Shown: piece by piece, positions 1-8,754 of the stretch
Position numbering within the stretch: the first letter of the stretch is position 1
Layout: every line of letters begins with the position of its first letter
From: JBCCJA01 sp039045975
Lineage (GTDB): Bacteria; Planctomycetota; Planctomycetia; Planctomycetales; Planctomycetaceae
DNA: 64,000 nucleotides
Reading direction: 5' to 3'
Assembly: GCA_039045975.1 (NCBI GenBank)
Contig: JBCCJA010000001.1
Span: forward strand, 186,001 to 250,000
Notes under the pieces: generated by a model
Told to the model about the DNA's origin: nothing
The model's database searches: none
Seen by the model: only the letters and a program-made list of their open reading frames with translations
Made by a program: the position numbers and the translations under genes

Positions 1-138
1 CTTTTCGGCCTCCTCAAGCGAGCCGCGGAAATTCAACGCGACGTTCGCTCCGGCGGCCGCCAGCGACTCGGCTGTGGCGGCGCCGATCCCGCGACTCGCA
101 CCCGTCACGATCGCCGATTTTCCTTCGAGCGTACCCAC
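1..138 (-). CDS. SDR family oxidoreductase, N-terminal part (cut by window start)
   Basis: Only the first 46 codons are present. They read VGTLEGKSAIVTGASRGIG and onward, the classical short-chain dehydrogenase N-terminus with the TGxxxGIG dinucleotide-binding loop and first Rossmann beta-alpha-beta unit. The GTG at 138 is chosen because a GGAGGG motif lies 8 bases upstream and the frame closes at a TGA (169-171) with no better start. It should be an NAD(P)-dependent oxidoreductase; the substrate cannot be told from this fragment. It lies downstream of the sulfatase cluster on the same strand, so a role in processing released sugars is possible but not shown. Confidence 0.85.
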   Translation of the reverse strand, partial: MGTLEGKSAIVTGASRGIGAATAESLAAAGANVALNFRGSLEEAEK

Positions 139-974
139 GACTTCAGCCCTCCAATGTCGGGTCAAGGATCAGCCCCGTCGTCTCCGAACCGTCGGCGCGC
201 CGCCGCGCGAACCGGTCGACACCCTCCGCGGGTGATGCGATGGAGGTAATCATTTCACCGACCCGAATCGCACTATTCGACAACAATCGGACACAGATCG
301 GAGACTCCCCGAAAACGCATAAGGCCGCTACAGCCCGCGTACGACCACCGCCTAATGGAAACATACACACAATCTGCAAAGTTGCCGGCCGGTGTCACGG
401 TTACACCCTTCAAGTGTGGAGGAGATCGCCGCATCGAGGACCGACTCGACTCTCACGGCATTTATGGCAACGCTTAAGCCGAACCTTACAGCAGATTGGC
501 AACTTCTTCGGAATTCGTTCCGGCCGCTGCCGCATCCGGGCCGTGATTCATCGCGATCAGGCTTTAGTACGAATTCAACGTCGGGCCGATGATCGAACTC
601 GCGAATTCAGACGCACAAAACGCACGAGTGAGCGGGTAGGCCGCCTGTGCGGCAACGAGTTCGGCCACCCTAACACCGTCCAGATGCGATTAAATGTCAG
701 CGGCTTTGGCTATCGGGCCTTTCGCCTTTCTTCATGAGCAAGTTAATTTATGTGCATTGCACGAAGTCGCAGCAATGAGACCCGCACGCGCATGCATATG
801 GTATTTTGTCAGGACGTGCCGCGTTACGGTGCGTATGCGTCTGTCCGCCTGGGGCAACGGTCACGCATGCGAGAAGCCGCCGTTGGTAGGCGACCGTGTT
901 CTCAAATTCTCATGTTTTGTGCCGAAGGTATACTTTCGGTTACACCACCTCGCGTAATTCTCCTTTAGCCGAGC
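139..974. other. Gene-poor stretch with one doubtful small minus-strand ORF
   Basis: No recognisable gene lies between the SDR start and the first sulfatase. A minus-strand frame of 78 codons (143-379) ends 5 bases before the SDR start; its C-terminal half looks protein-like but matches nothing I know, so it may be a gene remnant or chance. Several plus-strand frames are arginine-rich and look like chance frames. The part from about 590 to 960 has lower G+C than neighbouring genes and could hold the terminator of the sulfatase that ends at 975, but I saw no clear hairpin with a T tract. Confidence 0.4.
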
Positions 975-2465
975 CTATCTGCTGACGGACAGGCCCGAAG
1001 CGGTTTCGATTTTGGAAAGCGTCAGATCGTCCAATTCGCCCACCACCGTCGCATAACTCGCGTCGGCGGCGACGTTGTGTTGATGATCCGTGTCCGTGTC
1101 TCGGTCGACGAGAAGGTACTCAAGTCCGTGTGCAGACGATTCGTACCGGACGAAAAAGTAGTCCTTCGTCGTGACCGCGTCGCCGGCGTCGAAGCGGGTG
1201 TAGGCGTGAGTCCGATGTTCGCTCCCGGGGTCTCTTAAAATCGCCGTGAATTCACGGCCGTGAATCGACTGTGCGTCGTATGGTATCCCGGCCAGCTCGC
1301 ACAGTGTCGGATGATTATCGACGAACTCCACGAAGGTGTCGGCTTCGGCCCCACGCGCGATTCCCGGACCGCGCATCCACATCGCCGTACGCACGGCCTC
1401 GTGCAGCAGTTGGTTCTTGGCCCACTCGTCGTGTTCGCCCAACAGCCAGCCGTGATCGCCGACCGTGACAACGATCGTGTCGTCGGCGAGAGAGAGTTCA
1501 TCGAGCTTTTCCAGAATATGCCCGACGAGCCCGTCCACGAACGTGACGCATGCGTAGTAACCCTGCCGCATGTGCTCGTGATAACCGTCCGAGTTGTAGG
1601 GCAGCGGTCGCGTGAAGTCGTGCGTCATCGGTTCATACGCGAACTGCTCCCGCACATTGCGGTACGCGCCCGGCGTCGGCAGCGGCGGCCGGCGATGTTC
1701 GGCGAGGGCGACCTCGCTGAGTGTGTAATATTCCCAGCTTTCGCGTGGGGCGTAGAACGGCATGTGCGGCTTCGCGAAGCCGCAGGCGATGAAGAACGGC
1801 TTGTCGCCGGCGGCGAGCCGTTCCAGGTCGCTCATCGTTTTCGCGGCGATCAGTCCGTCGTGTGCGAGCAGCGGATCGACGTCACTCTTCTCAAACATCG
1901 GCAGCTTCTTTTCGGCCTTTTTCACCTTGCCGTTCTTCTTCTTTTTCGGCGGCGCCTGTCCCCCCTTGAAGAACGTCGACGTCCGGAGGAACGCCGCGGT
2001 CTCCTCGTTCCAATACGTCCGGCCCGTCGTCTTCGGACGCCAGGCCGGTTCCGACCAAGACCGGTCGTTCGTGTCGGCCTGATGGTGAAAGACCTTGCCG
2101 TTCGAAATCGTGACGTAGCCGGCCTCCCGGAACCGCTGGGGGAGGGTCGGCGCGTCGGGCGCGTCCCGCTCGGTCCATATTTTAAAATTCTTGAAGCGTT
2201 CACGCGTCGGATACAGCGACGTCATCAGCCTCCCCCGCGAAGCACCGCAGGTCGGGACCTGACAGTAGGCGCTCTCGAACCGCGTCCCGCCGGCGGCGAG
2301 TCGGTCGAAGTTGGGCGTCACCATGTGGGGATGACCGTAGTCCCGGGTCATCGGCTTCAGGTCGTCGATGTATAAGAGCAGGACGTTCGGACGCTCGGCC
2401 GCCGACGCCATGCCGGCGAGAAGACAGACCGACAGAAGTCCGGAAAATGAATCGACATAAATCAT
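975..2465 (-). CDS. Secreted family S1 sulfatase, iduronate-2-sulfatase-like
   Basis: This is a type I sulfatase that would hydrolyse sulfate esters using a formylglycine made from Cys73. The N-terminus MIYVDSFSGLLSVCLLAGMASA is a signal peptide, followed by RPNVLLLYIDDLKP (metal-binding DD) and the modification motif C73-GASR, in which Ala replaces the usual Pro. A GDHGWLLGEH block supplies later metal and active-site residues, and length (about 496 residues) fits the family. The frame stays open 31 codons further upstream, but the ATG at 2465 places the signal peptide at the N-terminus. It is the last of two tandem sulfatase genes on this strand. Its substrate is unknown; a sulfated sugar of the local polysaccharide is inferred. 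Confidence 0.9.
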   Translation of the reverse strand: MIYVDSFSGLLSVCLLAGMASAAERPNVLLLYIDDLKPMTRDYGHPHMVTPNFDRLAAGGTRFESAYCQVPTCGASRGRLMTSLYPTRERFKNFKIWTERDAPDAPTLPQRFREAGYVTISNGKVFHHQADTNDRSWSEPAWRPKTTGRTYWNEETAAFLRTSTFFKGGQAPPKKKKNGKVKKAEKKLPMFEKSDVDPLLAHDGLIAAKTMSDLERLAAGDKPFFIACGFAKPHMPFYAPRESWEYYTLSEVALAEHRRPPLPTPGAYRNVREQFAYEPMTHDFTRPLPYNSDGYHEHMRQGYYACVTFVDGLVGHILEKLDELSLADDTIVVTVGDHGWLLGEHDEWAKNQLLHEAVRTAMWMRGPGIARGAEADTFVEFVDNHPTLCELAGIPYDAQSIHGREFTAILRDPGSEHRTHAYTRFDAGDAVTTKDYFFVRYESSAHGLEYLLVDRDTDTDHQHNVAADASYATVVGELDDLTLSKIETASGLSVSR

Positions 2466-2568
2466 CTCGATTATATATTTCTGATCGGATCGACCGTATG
2501 AGTGTCCTACGCGTGAAAGTTCACCGCCGAAAGCACCCGGACAGGCAGGCTCGGCCACCGTTCCCGTG

Positions 2569-3972
2569 TCAGTCGTAGTACTCGTTCATCTCGCCCCACC
2601 AAGTCAGGAGTTCCGATTTCAGCCGGGACGCGATCGCCGGACGGACGCCGGACAAGTCGTTCCGTTCACCGACATCCCAGCGGATATTAAATAAAATCGC
2701 GGCCCCTCCGTCGACATCGCAGAGGAGCTTCCAATCGCCGTCACGGACCGCGAGTTCGGGACTGGCGTGGTCGGGGTTGCCCGGCTTGATGCTGCCGTAG
2801 ACACCATATTCCCAAAATAGAGGCTTACCGCGGTCGACCGGACGTCCGAGGAGTGCCTCGGACATGTCGACCCCGTCCGAATCTTCGACGCCGCCCGCGA
2901 GCCCGCAGAGCGACGCCACGGTCGGCAGAACGTCGACGGCGGCCATGACCGACTCGGCGTCCGTCGCGGCGGCCGGGATCTTTCCCTTCCAACGCGCGAT
3001 GAACGGCATGCGGATTCCGCCTTCGAAGAGACTCCATTTTCGGCCGAACAGCGGACCGGTAAAGCCAGGCGGGCGGTGACCTGCTTCGTAATAGCTTGGC
3101 CAGTCGGTCGGGCCGTTATCGCTTGTGAATAAAATCAAGGTGTCTTCGGCGAGCCCGAGTTCGTCGATCGTGTCGATTAGTCGGCCGATCTGCCGATCGA
3201 GCTCGTCTAGAACGGCGAAGAACGCATTGTCGGGCGGGTTGTCTGACGTTTCGGCCCATTTCTCACGCTGCTCGGGCGACGGGACGTGCCCGTCGTGAAC
3301 GTCGTTCGGAAAGACGCGGACGTAGAAACGGTCGTCGCCGGCCCGGCGGATGAAATCGATCGCCCGGTCGACGTAGGTTTGGGTCGTCTTGTGTTTCGGA
3401 AGCGTCAAGATCTTGCCCCGGCGGTGTTCCCGACTCATCCGGTGCGACCCCGATTTCGACCAGAGTACTCGGTCGCCCAGCCCCTCGAACGAAACGAGTG
3501 ATTCGTCGAACCCATATGCGCCGGGGAGCGGTGCGTCGCCGACGTCCCGGCCGCCCCCCATGTGCCATTTCCCGAAGTGAGCCGTCTTGTATCCGGCGGA
3601 ACCCAGCAGTTTCGCCAGCGAAGGGGCCCGGGGATCAAGCCAGTTCGGCATGCGGCGCCGACGATTGGCCCCACTCGACGAGAGGAACGAGTGAATCCGG
3701 TATCTCTGTTGGTAGCGTCCCGTCGTCAGCGCGACCCGCGACGCGGAACATATCGGCGAATTCACATAGAAATTCGTCAGCCGCACCCCCTCTTCAGCGA
3801 GCCGATCGATGTGGGGCGTCTCCATCGCCGGGTTGCCGAAACAACTCGGGTCGGCGTAGCCCATGTCGTCGACGAAAATCACGACGACGTTTGGCGATTC
3901 GCCTGCCGCGAAGGCGCAGACCACGAACGAGGCGAACCCAACGGTGACCGCTGCCGAGAGTTTAATCATCAT
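2569..3972 (-). CDS. Secreted family S1 sulfatase, arylsulfatase-A-like
   Basis: This 467-residue type I sulfatase has a signal peptide (MMIKLSAAVTVGFASFVVCAFA), the DDMGYADPSCFG metal-binding block and the formylglycine motif C75-SASR, again with Ala where Pro is usual. SDNGPTDWP and EGGIRMPFIARW are conserved later elements, and GKWHMGG supplies the active-site Lys/His region. It starts at tandem ATG codons. Its stop lies about 100 bases before the next sulfatase start, so the two are probably co-transcribed. It should act outside the cytoplasm on a sulfated glycan. Which ester it cleaves cannot be read from sequence by eye. Confidence 0.92.
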   Translation of the reverse strand: MMIKLSAAVTVGFASFVVCAFAAGESPNVVVIFVDDMGYADPSCFGNPAMETPHIDRLAEEGVRLTNFYVNSPICSASRVALTTGRYQQRYRIHSFLSSSGANRRRRMPNWLDPRAPSLAKLLGSAGYKTAHFGKWHMGGGRDVGDAPLPGAYGFDESLVSFEGLGDRVLWSKSGSHRMSREHRRGKILTLPKHKTTQTYVDRAIDFIRRAGDDRFYVRVFPNDVHDGHVPSPEQREKWAETSDNPPDNAFFAVLDELDRQIGRLIDTIDELGLAEDTLILFTSDNGPTDWPSYYEAGHRPPGFTGPLFGRKWSLFEGGIRMPFIARWKGKIPAAATDAESVMAAVDVLPTVASLCGLAGGVEDSDGVDMSEALLGRPVDRGKPLFWEYGVYGSIKPGNPDHASPELAVRDGDWKLLCDVDGGAAILFNIRWDVGERNDLSGVRPAIASRLKSELLTWWGEMNEYYD

Positions 3973-4203
3973 CGATTAAGCCTCGGCGACGGTCCGATGT
4001 GCATGCCTATCGACTCGATGAACGGAAACATTCGCGTCCCCGCTGGGACGGGCTTATCTTTGGGCGCTATCAGTGCAGCCGTAATCGGAAGCCTACCCGC
4101 CACGCCGACTCAACTCTTTCCGACCGCGCCAAGACGAGTCGTGGCACGTCGAACGTCGCTCCGAATAAGACAACCACGTCTTGCCGTGTGCTCGGCTTAC
4201 GGA

Positions 4204-6630
4204 TCAGTCGTCATCCTCCTCGGAGCGCCTCGTCAGGGATTTGAAGATCTCGATTTCCGACGGATCGAACGGGGTCCCGTCGAACCGAAAGAGGTCGTGA
4301 AACCATAGCTCTGGTTCGGGGAAAGGTTCGCCGTCGCGGACGACGTTGCCGTCGGCCCGCTCGGCGGTGACGTTCCGCTGCCGACGACTGCTCCAGGGCC
4401 AGATCGTCCCCGATTCGCCCGAAACGAAGCCCCAGTTCACGGCACCGGCGTTTAATTCCTTCATGACCGGGAGACAGTCGGAGACGGTGCTGCCTCGTGT
4501 CCGGGCGAGCCACTCGGTCACGATCACGGGGCGGCCGTCCTCCTGATAGTTCCGGATCAACCCACGGAGCGCCGGGGCCGGTCCGTAGGAGTGGATCGAG
4601 TGCACGTCCGAATTAGCGCGATTGATGGCGATGTTCATGTCGCCGACGCTGCCGGCGGTCGTCGCCGTCACAGGCTGGCTCGGCGCGACTTCCCGGGCCC
4701 AGACCCACGACTGATGGACGAGTTTTGCAGAACGATCACCCATGCTCGACCGCGAGCCGCCGCCGGCCATGTTCCCCGACTCGCCGCGGCCCCGGCCGGG
4801 CTCGTTATACAGCTCCCACATCAGAACGCGGGAATCGTCAGCGAAACGTTTCATCGTACGTTGAACGTAACCCCGCAGCCGTGCGACCTCCTCATCCGTC
4901 GCGGCCCCCTTCGAAAACCGGACGGCGAGATCGCGTGAGGGACAATTAACCCAGCCCGAATTGTGGTAACCCTTCACCGTTAAAGGCTGCGCGCCCAGCC
5001 ACGGGTCGGGGAAATGACAGTCATCGAAGAACACGAAGAACGGCCTGATCCCATGACTTTCGCAAATTTGTAGGAACCGATCGATGCGGTCGTAGAACCC
5101 GTCCTCGTCGTCGGCCCACACGAGGTCATGCAGGTAGACGCGTAAGGTGTTCATCCCGATCTCGGCCGCCCAGCCAAGTTCCAAATCGATGCGTTCCGGG
5201 TCGAACGTCGAAGCCTGCCACATGTCGATCTGATTGATCGCCGTCGCCGGATAATAGTTACAGCCGACGAGCCAGGGCTGCGCGTCGTACCACGCGTTCG
5301 CCTTGTCGGCCGGCCACCTGCCGGGTACGACCGGAAAGGGATAGTCGGAAGCGGCGGCCGGTTCCGAGGCTTCTAGTCCGGCCGCCACGCGAGAGCCGAG
5401 CGTCAGACCGAAGTCTTGGTTTTCGTCGGGGCCCGGCGTAGCGTAGGCGGGGTCTTTCGCCCGGACGATGACCTCGCCGGCGTCCGACATCCTGACGTCG
5501 AGCGGTACGATCGTTACGCCCTGTTCGTTGATCGTCTGGGCGTTGTCGCCGAGGTCACGCCCCTCGATGCCTTCTTTCGGAAGCGGCGGAACGTTGGCGT
5601 TAAAGAACGCGGTACACCACCAGCGGCCCGCTTTGTCCAGGAACGGCGTCCCGTGACCGAGGAAGCGCCCGGCGAACCGACGCGGTCCGTACGGACCCGC
5701 GATCTCATCGGCGACGCAATAATAGAGGTTATAAGAGCCCTTACGGCCCCGGTCGGTCGACCACGCCGTGCCGAGATGCACGTATTTCCCGCCGACTTTA
5801 ATCATCGTCGCCCCTTCGTGACCGATATGCCGGATCGGCTTGCCGCCATCCGGGGCCGGACGGGTGCCGGCAGGGTCGATTCGGACCGGCTTGCCGGTAT
5901 AGGCACTTAGATCCTCCGCGAGGGGCGCGACGAGCGTGTTAGCCCACAGCAGGTACCGCGTGCCGTTCTCGTCGGTGAACAGCGACGGGTCATGACACCG
6001 CCCCATCTTGCCGCCGAGCGGGTGCGTCCACGGCCCCTGGAGGTCCGCCCCTTCGAAGAGCACGAGGCTCGAGTGCCTCTTCGGACAGTGGAGCAGGGCC
6101 CACCGGTCGCCGAGCCAGTGCACTTCTGGCGCCCAGATCAGACGCGATCCGATTTGAGTCCCACGCTGTGCTTTGATCGTGTCATCGACCGTGAAGATCG
6201 GCCCGAGCGACTCCCATTCGATCAGGTCGGGGCTCCGCCACAGCCTCACTTGGTCGCCGACGATGCTGGCGTCCCCGAGGCCGATGTTGTACGGATTTCG
6301 TGCTTCCCGAGGGTCCCCCTCGCGGGGCTGCGTGCCGGTCAGATAATAGTCACCGTCCGGACCGGTCGTGATGTAAGGGTCGCGGATCCAACCACTTTTA
6401 ATGTAGAGCGCGCGGTCGTGTGATTTCAGGCCGGCCCGTATCACTTCGGGGCTCATCACTGGACCCGGCGTGCGTTCGGTCGGGACCTCGATGAAGGCTT
6501 CTTTGTTGAATCGGTCGGCGGCCGTCGGATCAGCCACTGAGCCGTCCGCTGCGTGAACTTTCGACAGCGAGCACACCCACACGAGTTGAGCAGCCATCAC
6601 CACGAAGGACAGCGGCATTCTTATTTTCAC
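4204..6630 (-). CDS. Secreted fusion: GH43-like beta-propeller plus GH5-like TIM-barrel glycosidase
   Basis: The protein has 808 residues and a signal peptide cleaved near VHA-AD (27). Residues about 75-400 are a five-bladed GH43-like domain with IRDPYI, CHDPSLF and HEGATMIKVGGKYV, which fit the base, pKa-modulator and acid positions of GH43. Residues about 430-790 form a TIM-barrel glycosidase of the GH5/GH2-C type: WLVGCNYYPAT at its start, WELYNEP with likely acid/base Glu610, and VIVTEW with likely nucleophile Glu706. The barrel resembles proteins often labelled 1,4-beta-xylanase, but activity is not established. The first domain is closely similar to the middle domain of the three-domain protein at 30170-33169. 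A 20-base tandem repeat lies just upstream of the start. Confidence 0.85.
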   Translation of the reverse strand: MKIRMPLSFVVMAAQLVWVCSLSKVHAADGSVADPTAADRFNKEAFIEVPTERTPGPVMSPEVIRAGLKSHDRALYIKSGWIRDPYITTGPDGDYYLTGTQPREGDPREARNPYNIGLGDASIVGDQVRLWRSPDLIEWESLGPIFTVDDTIKAQRGTQIGSRLIWAPEVHWLGDRWALLHCPKRHSSLVLFEGADLQGPWTHPLGGKMGRCHDPSLFTDENGTRYLLWANTLVAPLAEDLSAYTGKPVRIDPAGTRPAPDGGKPIRHIGHEGATMIKVGGKYVHLGTAWSTDRGRKGSYNLYYCVADEIAGPYGPRRFAGRFLGHGTPFLDKAGRWWCTAFFNANVPPLPKEGIEGRDLGDNAQTINEQGVTIVPLDVRMSDAGEVIVRAKDPAYATPGPDENQDFGLTLGSRVAAGLEASEPAAASDYPFPVVPGRWPADKANAWYDAQPWLVGCNYYPATAINQIDMWQASTFDPERIDLELGWAAEIGMNTLRVYLHDLVWADDEDGFYDRIDRFLQICESHGIRPFFVFFDDCHFPDPWLGAQPLTVKGYHNSGWVNCPSRDLAVRFSKGAATDEEVARLRGYVQRTMKRFADDSRVLMWELYNEPGRGRGESGNMAGGGSRSSMGDRSAKLVHQSWVWAREVAPSQPVTATTAGSVGDMNIAINRANSDVHSIHSYGPAPALRGLIRNYQEDGRPVIVTEWLARTRGSTVSDCLPVMKELNAGAVNWGFVSGESGTIWPWSSRRQRNVTAERADGNVVRDGEPFPEPELWFHDLFRFDGTPFDPSEIEIFKSLTRRSEEDDD

Positions 6631-6640
6631 GGCATTCTCC

Positions 6641-6680
6641 GATGAGTCAGCGCTGTTCTAGATGAGTCAGCGCTGTTCTA
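6641..6680. repeat. Perfect 20-base tandem repeat upstream of the glycosidase fusion
   Basis: The unit GATGAGTCAGCGCTGTTCTA occurs twice, back to back, without a mismatch, 11-50 bases upstream of the ATG at 6630. Each unit contains the 8-base palindrome CAGCGCTG, so the two palindromes are spaced 20 bases, close to two helical turns. This could be a pair of operator half-sites or a recent slippage duplication in the leader. No other copy was noticed. Confidence 0.9.
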
Positions 6681-6795
6681 ATCGATACGGGTCAAAGACT
6701 CTATAATCCGCTTCAGTCAGCGGACAAGGACCCGACCCGAGGGCAGTCTGACCCAATTCGTCGTTCCGTTTTCGTCCAGTCGGAACCGAACCGGC

Positions 6796-8361
6796 CTAGA
6801 AACCGCCTCGCTTCGTTTTGCTCTTTCGTTGCGGCTTCTTCGGCGAAACAGGCTCCGGGTACGTGGCGAGCGTTGACCTCAGACGTGCCACGACTTCAGG
6901 TTTCGCATCGGCGAGATTCCGACGCTCAAGGGGGTCCGTCTCGTAGTCGTAAAGCTCGTATTCCGCCTCTTCTGCAGGCCGCCCGAACTCAAGCCATTCG
7001 ACCAGTCGGTACCTCTCGGTCCGAATGGCCCGGCCCAACTTCCGCTTCGGAAAGATGTGATAGGCGTGATCCCGGACAGTGACGTTCGGGTCGTTAAAGA
7101 CAGGCACGAGGCTCACGCCGTCGACCGGTTGTGGCCCGTCCGGCTGGGGCAAACCCGCAAGTTCCGCAAGGGTCGGAAAAATATCGACCGTTTCGGCTAG
7201 ATGTTTCGTCGAAGAGCCCGGCGTCCCGACCCCCGGACCTGCAAAGATCATCGGGATCCGATTCGCCTGCTCGTAATTAGTGTGCTTGGTCCAAACGCCG
7301 TGGTCGCCGAGATGAAAACCATGATCCCCCCACAAGACGACGATCGTATCGTCGGCGAGCCCGGTGCGGTCGAGTTCGTCCAGAACCTTGCCTATCTGCG
7401 CGTCGACAAAACTCGTACTGGCGTAATAACCGTGGATCAGCTCCCGCTTCAATGGCTCGTCGAACGGCTTGCTGACGTCGGTCGGTACCGGATCGTAATT
7501 CGTAATCTCGCCGCCGCCCTTACGTGCGACTGAAGGAGCGCCTTCCGGATGTAATTCAAATTCGGGCAGCGGCAGCCTCTCCCGGTCATAGAGGTCCCAG
7601 TATTTGAGCGGTGCCGAGAACGGCAGGTGGGGACGCACGAAGCCTGCTGCAATGAAGAACGGCGTATCTTTCTCCTCTCGTCGTCGCTTCGCGTCGCGAA
7701 GTCGTTTGCAGACTTCAGTCGCCACTCGCCCGTCTGCATATCGCGTGTCTTCGACATCGGGTCGCTCGAAGGCCGCACCGCGTGGCAGTGACTTGATATC
7801 ACGGACCCCGGCATTCGAAAAATAGGCTTCTTCCCTTGTCAATTTACCATGGTCCGTACTTGCAGGGTCACAGTATTCGATGACCTTGTCGTGAAAATGC
7901 GGGACAGAAAAGGACTCGGGATCCCCGATATTCCCGTGGCCTACGTGAAACACTTTCCCGAGGGACTCGGTTCGATAACCGTATTTTGCAAAGTGTTGCG
8001 GAAGGGTCACTGCACCGGGCCACGTCTGACGGAGCCGGCTACCGAGTCGATACAATCCCGACGAGGTCGAATGCGAGCCGGTGAACAGATTAAACCGTGA
8101 AGGGGCACAGACCGCCTGATTGCAATACGCGAGTTCGAACCGCACACCACGAGCCGCGAGCCGGTCGAGATTCGGCGTAATCGCGACCGGATCCCCGTAG
8201 CAGCTCAGTGCCGGCTTAAGGTCGTCGACGAGAATGAGCAGAACGTTCGGCTCAGTCCCGGCGACCGATGGCGAACCGACCGATAACGCCGTGACACAGC
8301 AGATAACACCCGTTGTCACGGCGAACCGTCGTCTCATGGAAATTGCCAAGTGGACCAACAT
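6796..8361 (-). CDS. Secreted family S1 sulfatase, iduronate-2-sulfatase-like
   Basis: This type I sulfatase of up to 521 residues carries the formylglycine motif C85-APSR in AVCAPSRFNLFTG, the DDLKPALSCYG metal site, FVRPHLPF and GDHGFHLGDHG. These blocks are typical of the iduronate-2-sulfatase-like branch. The signal peptide is MRRRFAVTTGVICCVTALS and onward, so the ATG at 8337 (Met9) may be the true start; neither start has a good ribosome binding site. The C-terminus is very basic (KKPQRKSKTKR). It is divergent from the XylR-type regulator gene at 8755, sharing a 393-base region that probably contains both promoters. Confidence 0.92.
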   Translation of the reverse strand: MLVHLAISMRRRFAVTTGVICCVTALSVGSPSVAGTEPNVLLILVDDLKPALSCYGDPVAITPNLDRLAARGVRFELAYCNQAVCAPSRFNLFTGSHSTSSGLYRLGSRLRQTWPGAVTLPQHFAKYGYRTESLGKVFHVGHGNIGDPESFSVPHFHDKVIEYCDPASTDHGKLTREEAYFSNAGVRDIKSLPRGAAFERPDVEDTRYADGRVATEVCKRLRDAKRRREEKDTPFFIAAGFVRPHLPFSAPLKYWDLYDRERLPLPEFELHPEGAPSVARKGGGEITNYDPVPTDVSKPFDEPLKRELIHGYYASTSFVDAQIGKVLDELDRTGLADDTIVVLWGDHGFHLGDHGVWTKHTNYEQANRIPMIFAGPGVGTPGSSTKHLAETVDIFPTLAELAGLPQPDGPQPVDGVSLVPVFNDPNVTVRDHAYHIFPKRKLGRAIRTERYRLVEWLEFGRPAEEAEYELYDYETDPLERRNLADAKPEVVARLRSTLATYPEPVSPKKPQRKSKTKRGGF

Positions 8362-8754
8362 GACTCATTATCTCTGATGATTCGGCGGTATTTCGGCCGC
8401 AAGCGAGGGAGAAAGCAGTGATCGAAAAGCACACAGTCGTAAAATTGTTTATGTGTCGCCGACGCGTTGCAATGAGATCACAAGAGATCCGTGTAAGTTA
8501 TTTTGCCGCACACGTCGCAGCAGATCACCGAGACAAAACCGCCCGCGATGACGTGAATAGCGTTAAGACACCGCCGATGAATCCCGGCAGCACAAACAGT
8601 CACAATAAAATCATCACGGTTTTCGCATGCCCGTCACCAGCTTGTATGGCTGACCGGGGTTGAGGAAAACGGTACTGTCCAACGAAGTGAGTTGCGGTGG
8701 TAACGGACCGCGACGTCCGGTCTCCCAGGACTACGGCAATACGCAGGCGCGCTT
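8362..8754. promoter_or_regulatory. Divergent intergenic region between sulfatase and XylR-type regulator
   Basis: These 393 bases separate two genes transcribed away from each other, so both promoters must lie here unless a small RNA is involved. The segment around 8430-8600 has lower G+C than its neighbours. No gene-like frame and no unambiguous sigma-70 boxes were found by eye. Autoregulation by the neighbouring regulator is the obvious inference. Confidence 0.4.

Noticed and set aside
240..968. Several plus-strand frames before the first sulfatase
   Set aside because: Overlapping frames of Arg/Cys-rich composition without motifs or ribosome binding sites; chance frames are more likely.
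1260..2375. 371-codon open frame opposite the first sulfatase
   Set aside because: It lies entirely antisense to a sulfatase with all active-site motifs; the translation is low in sense and Arg-rich.
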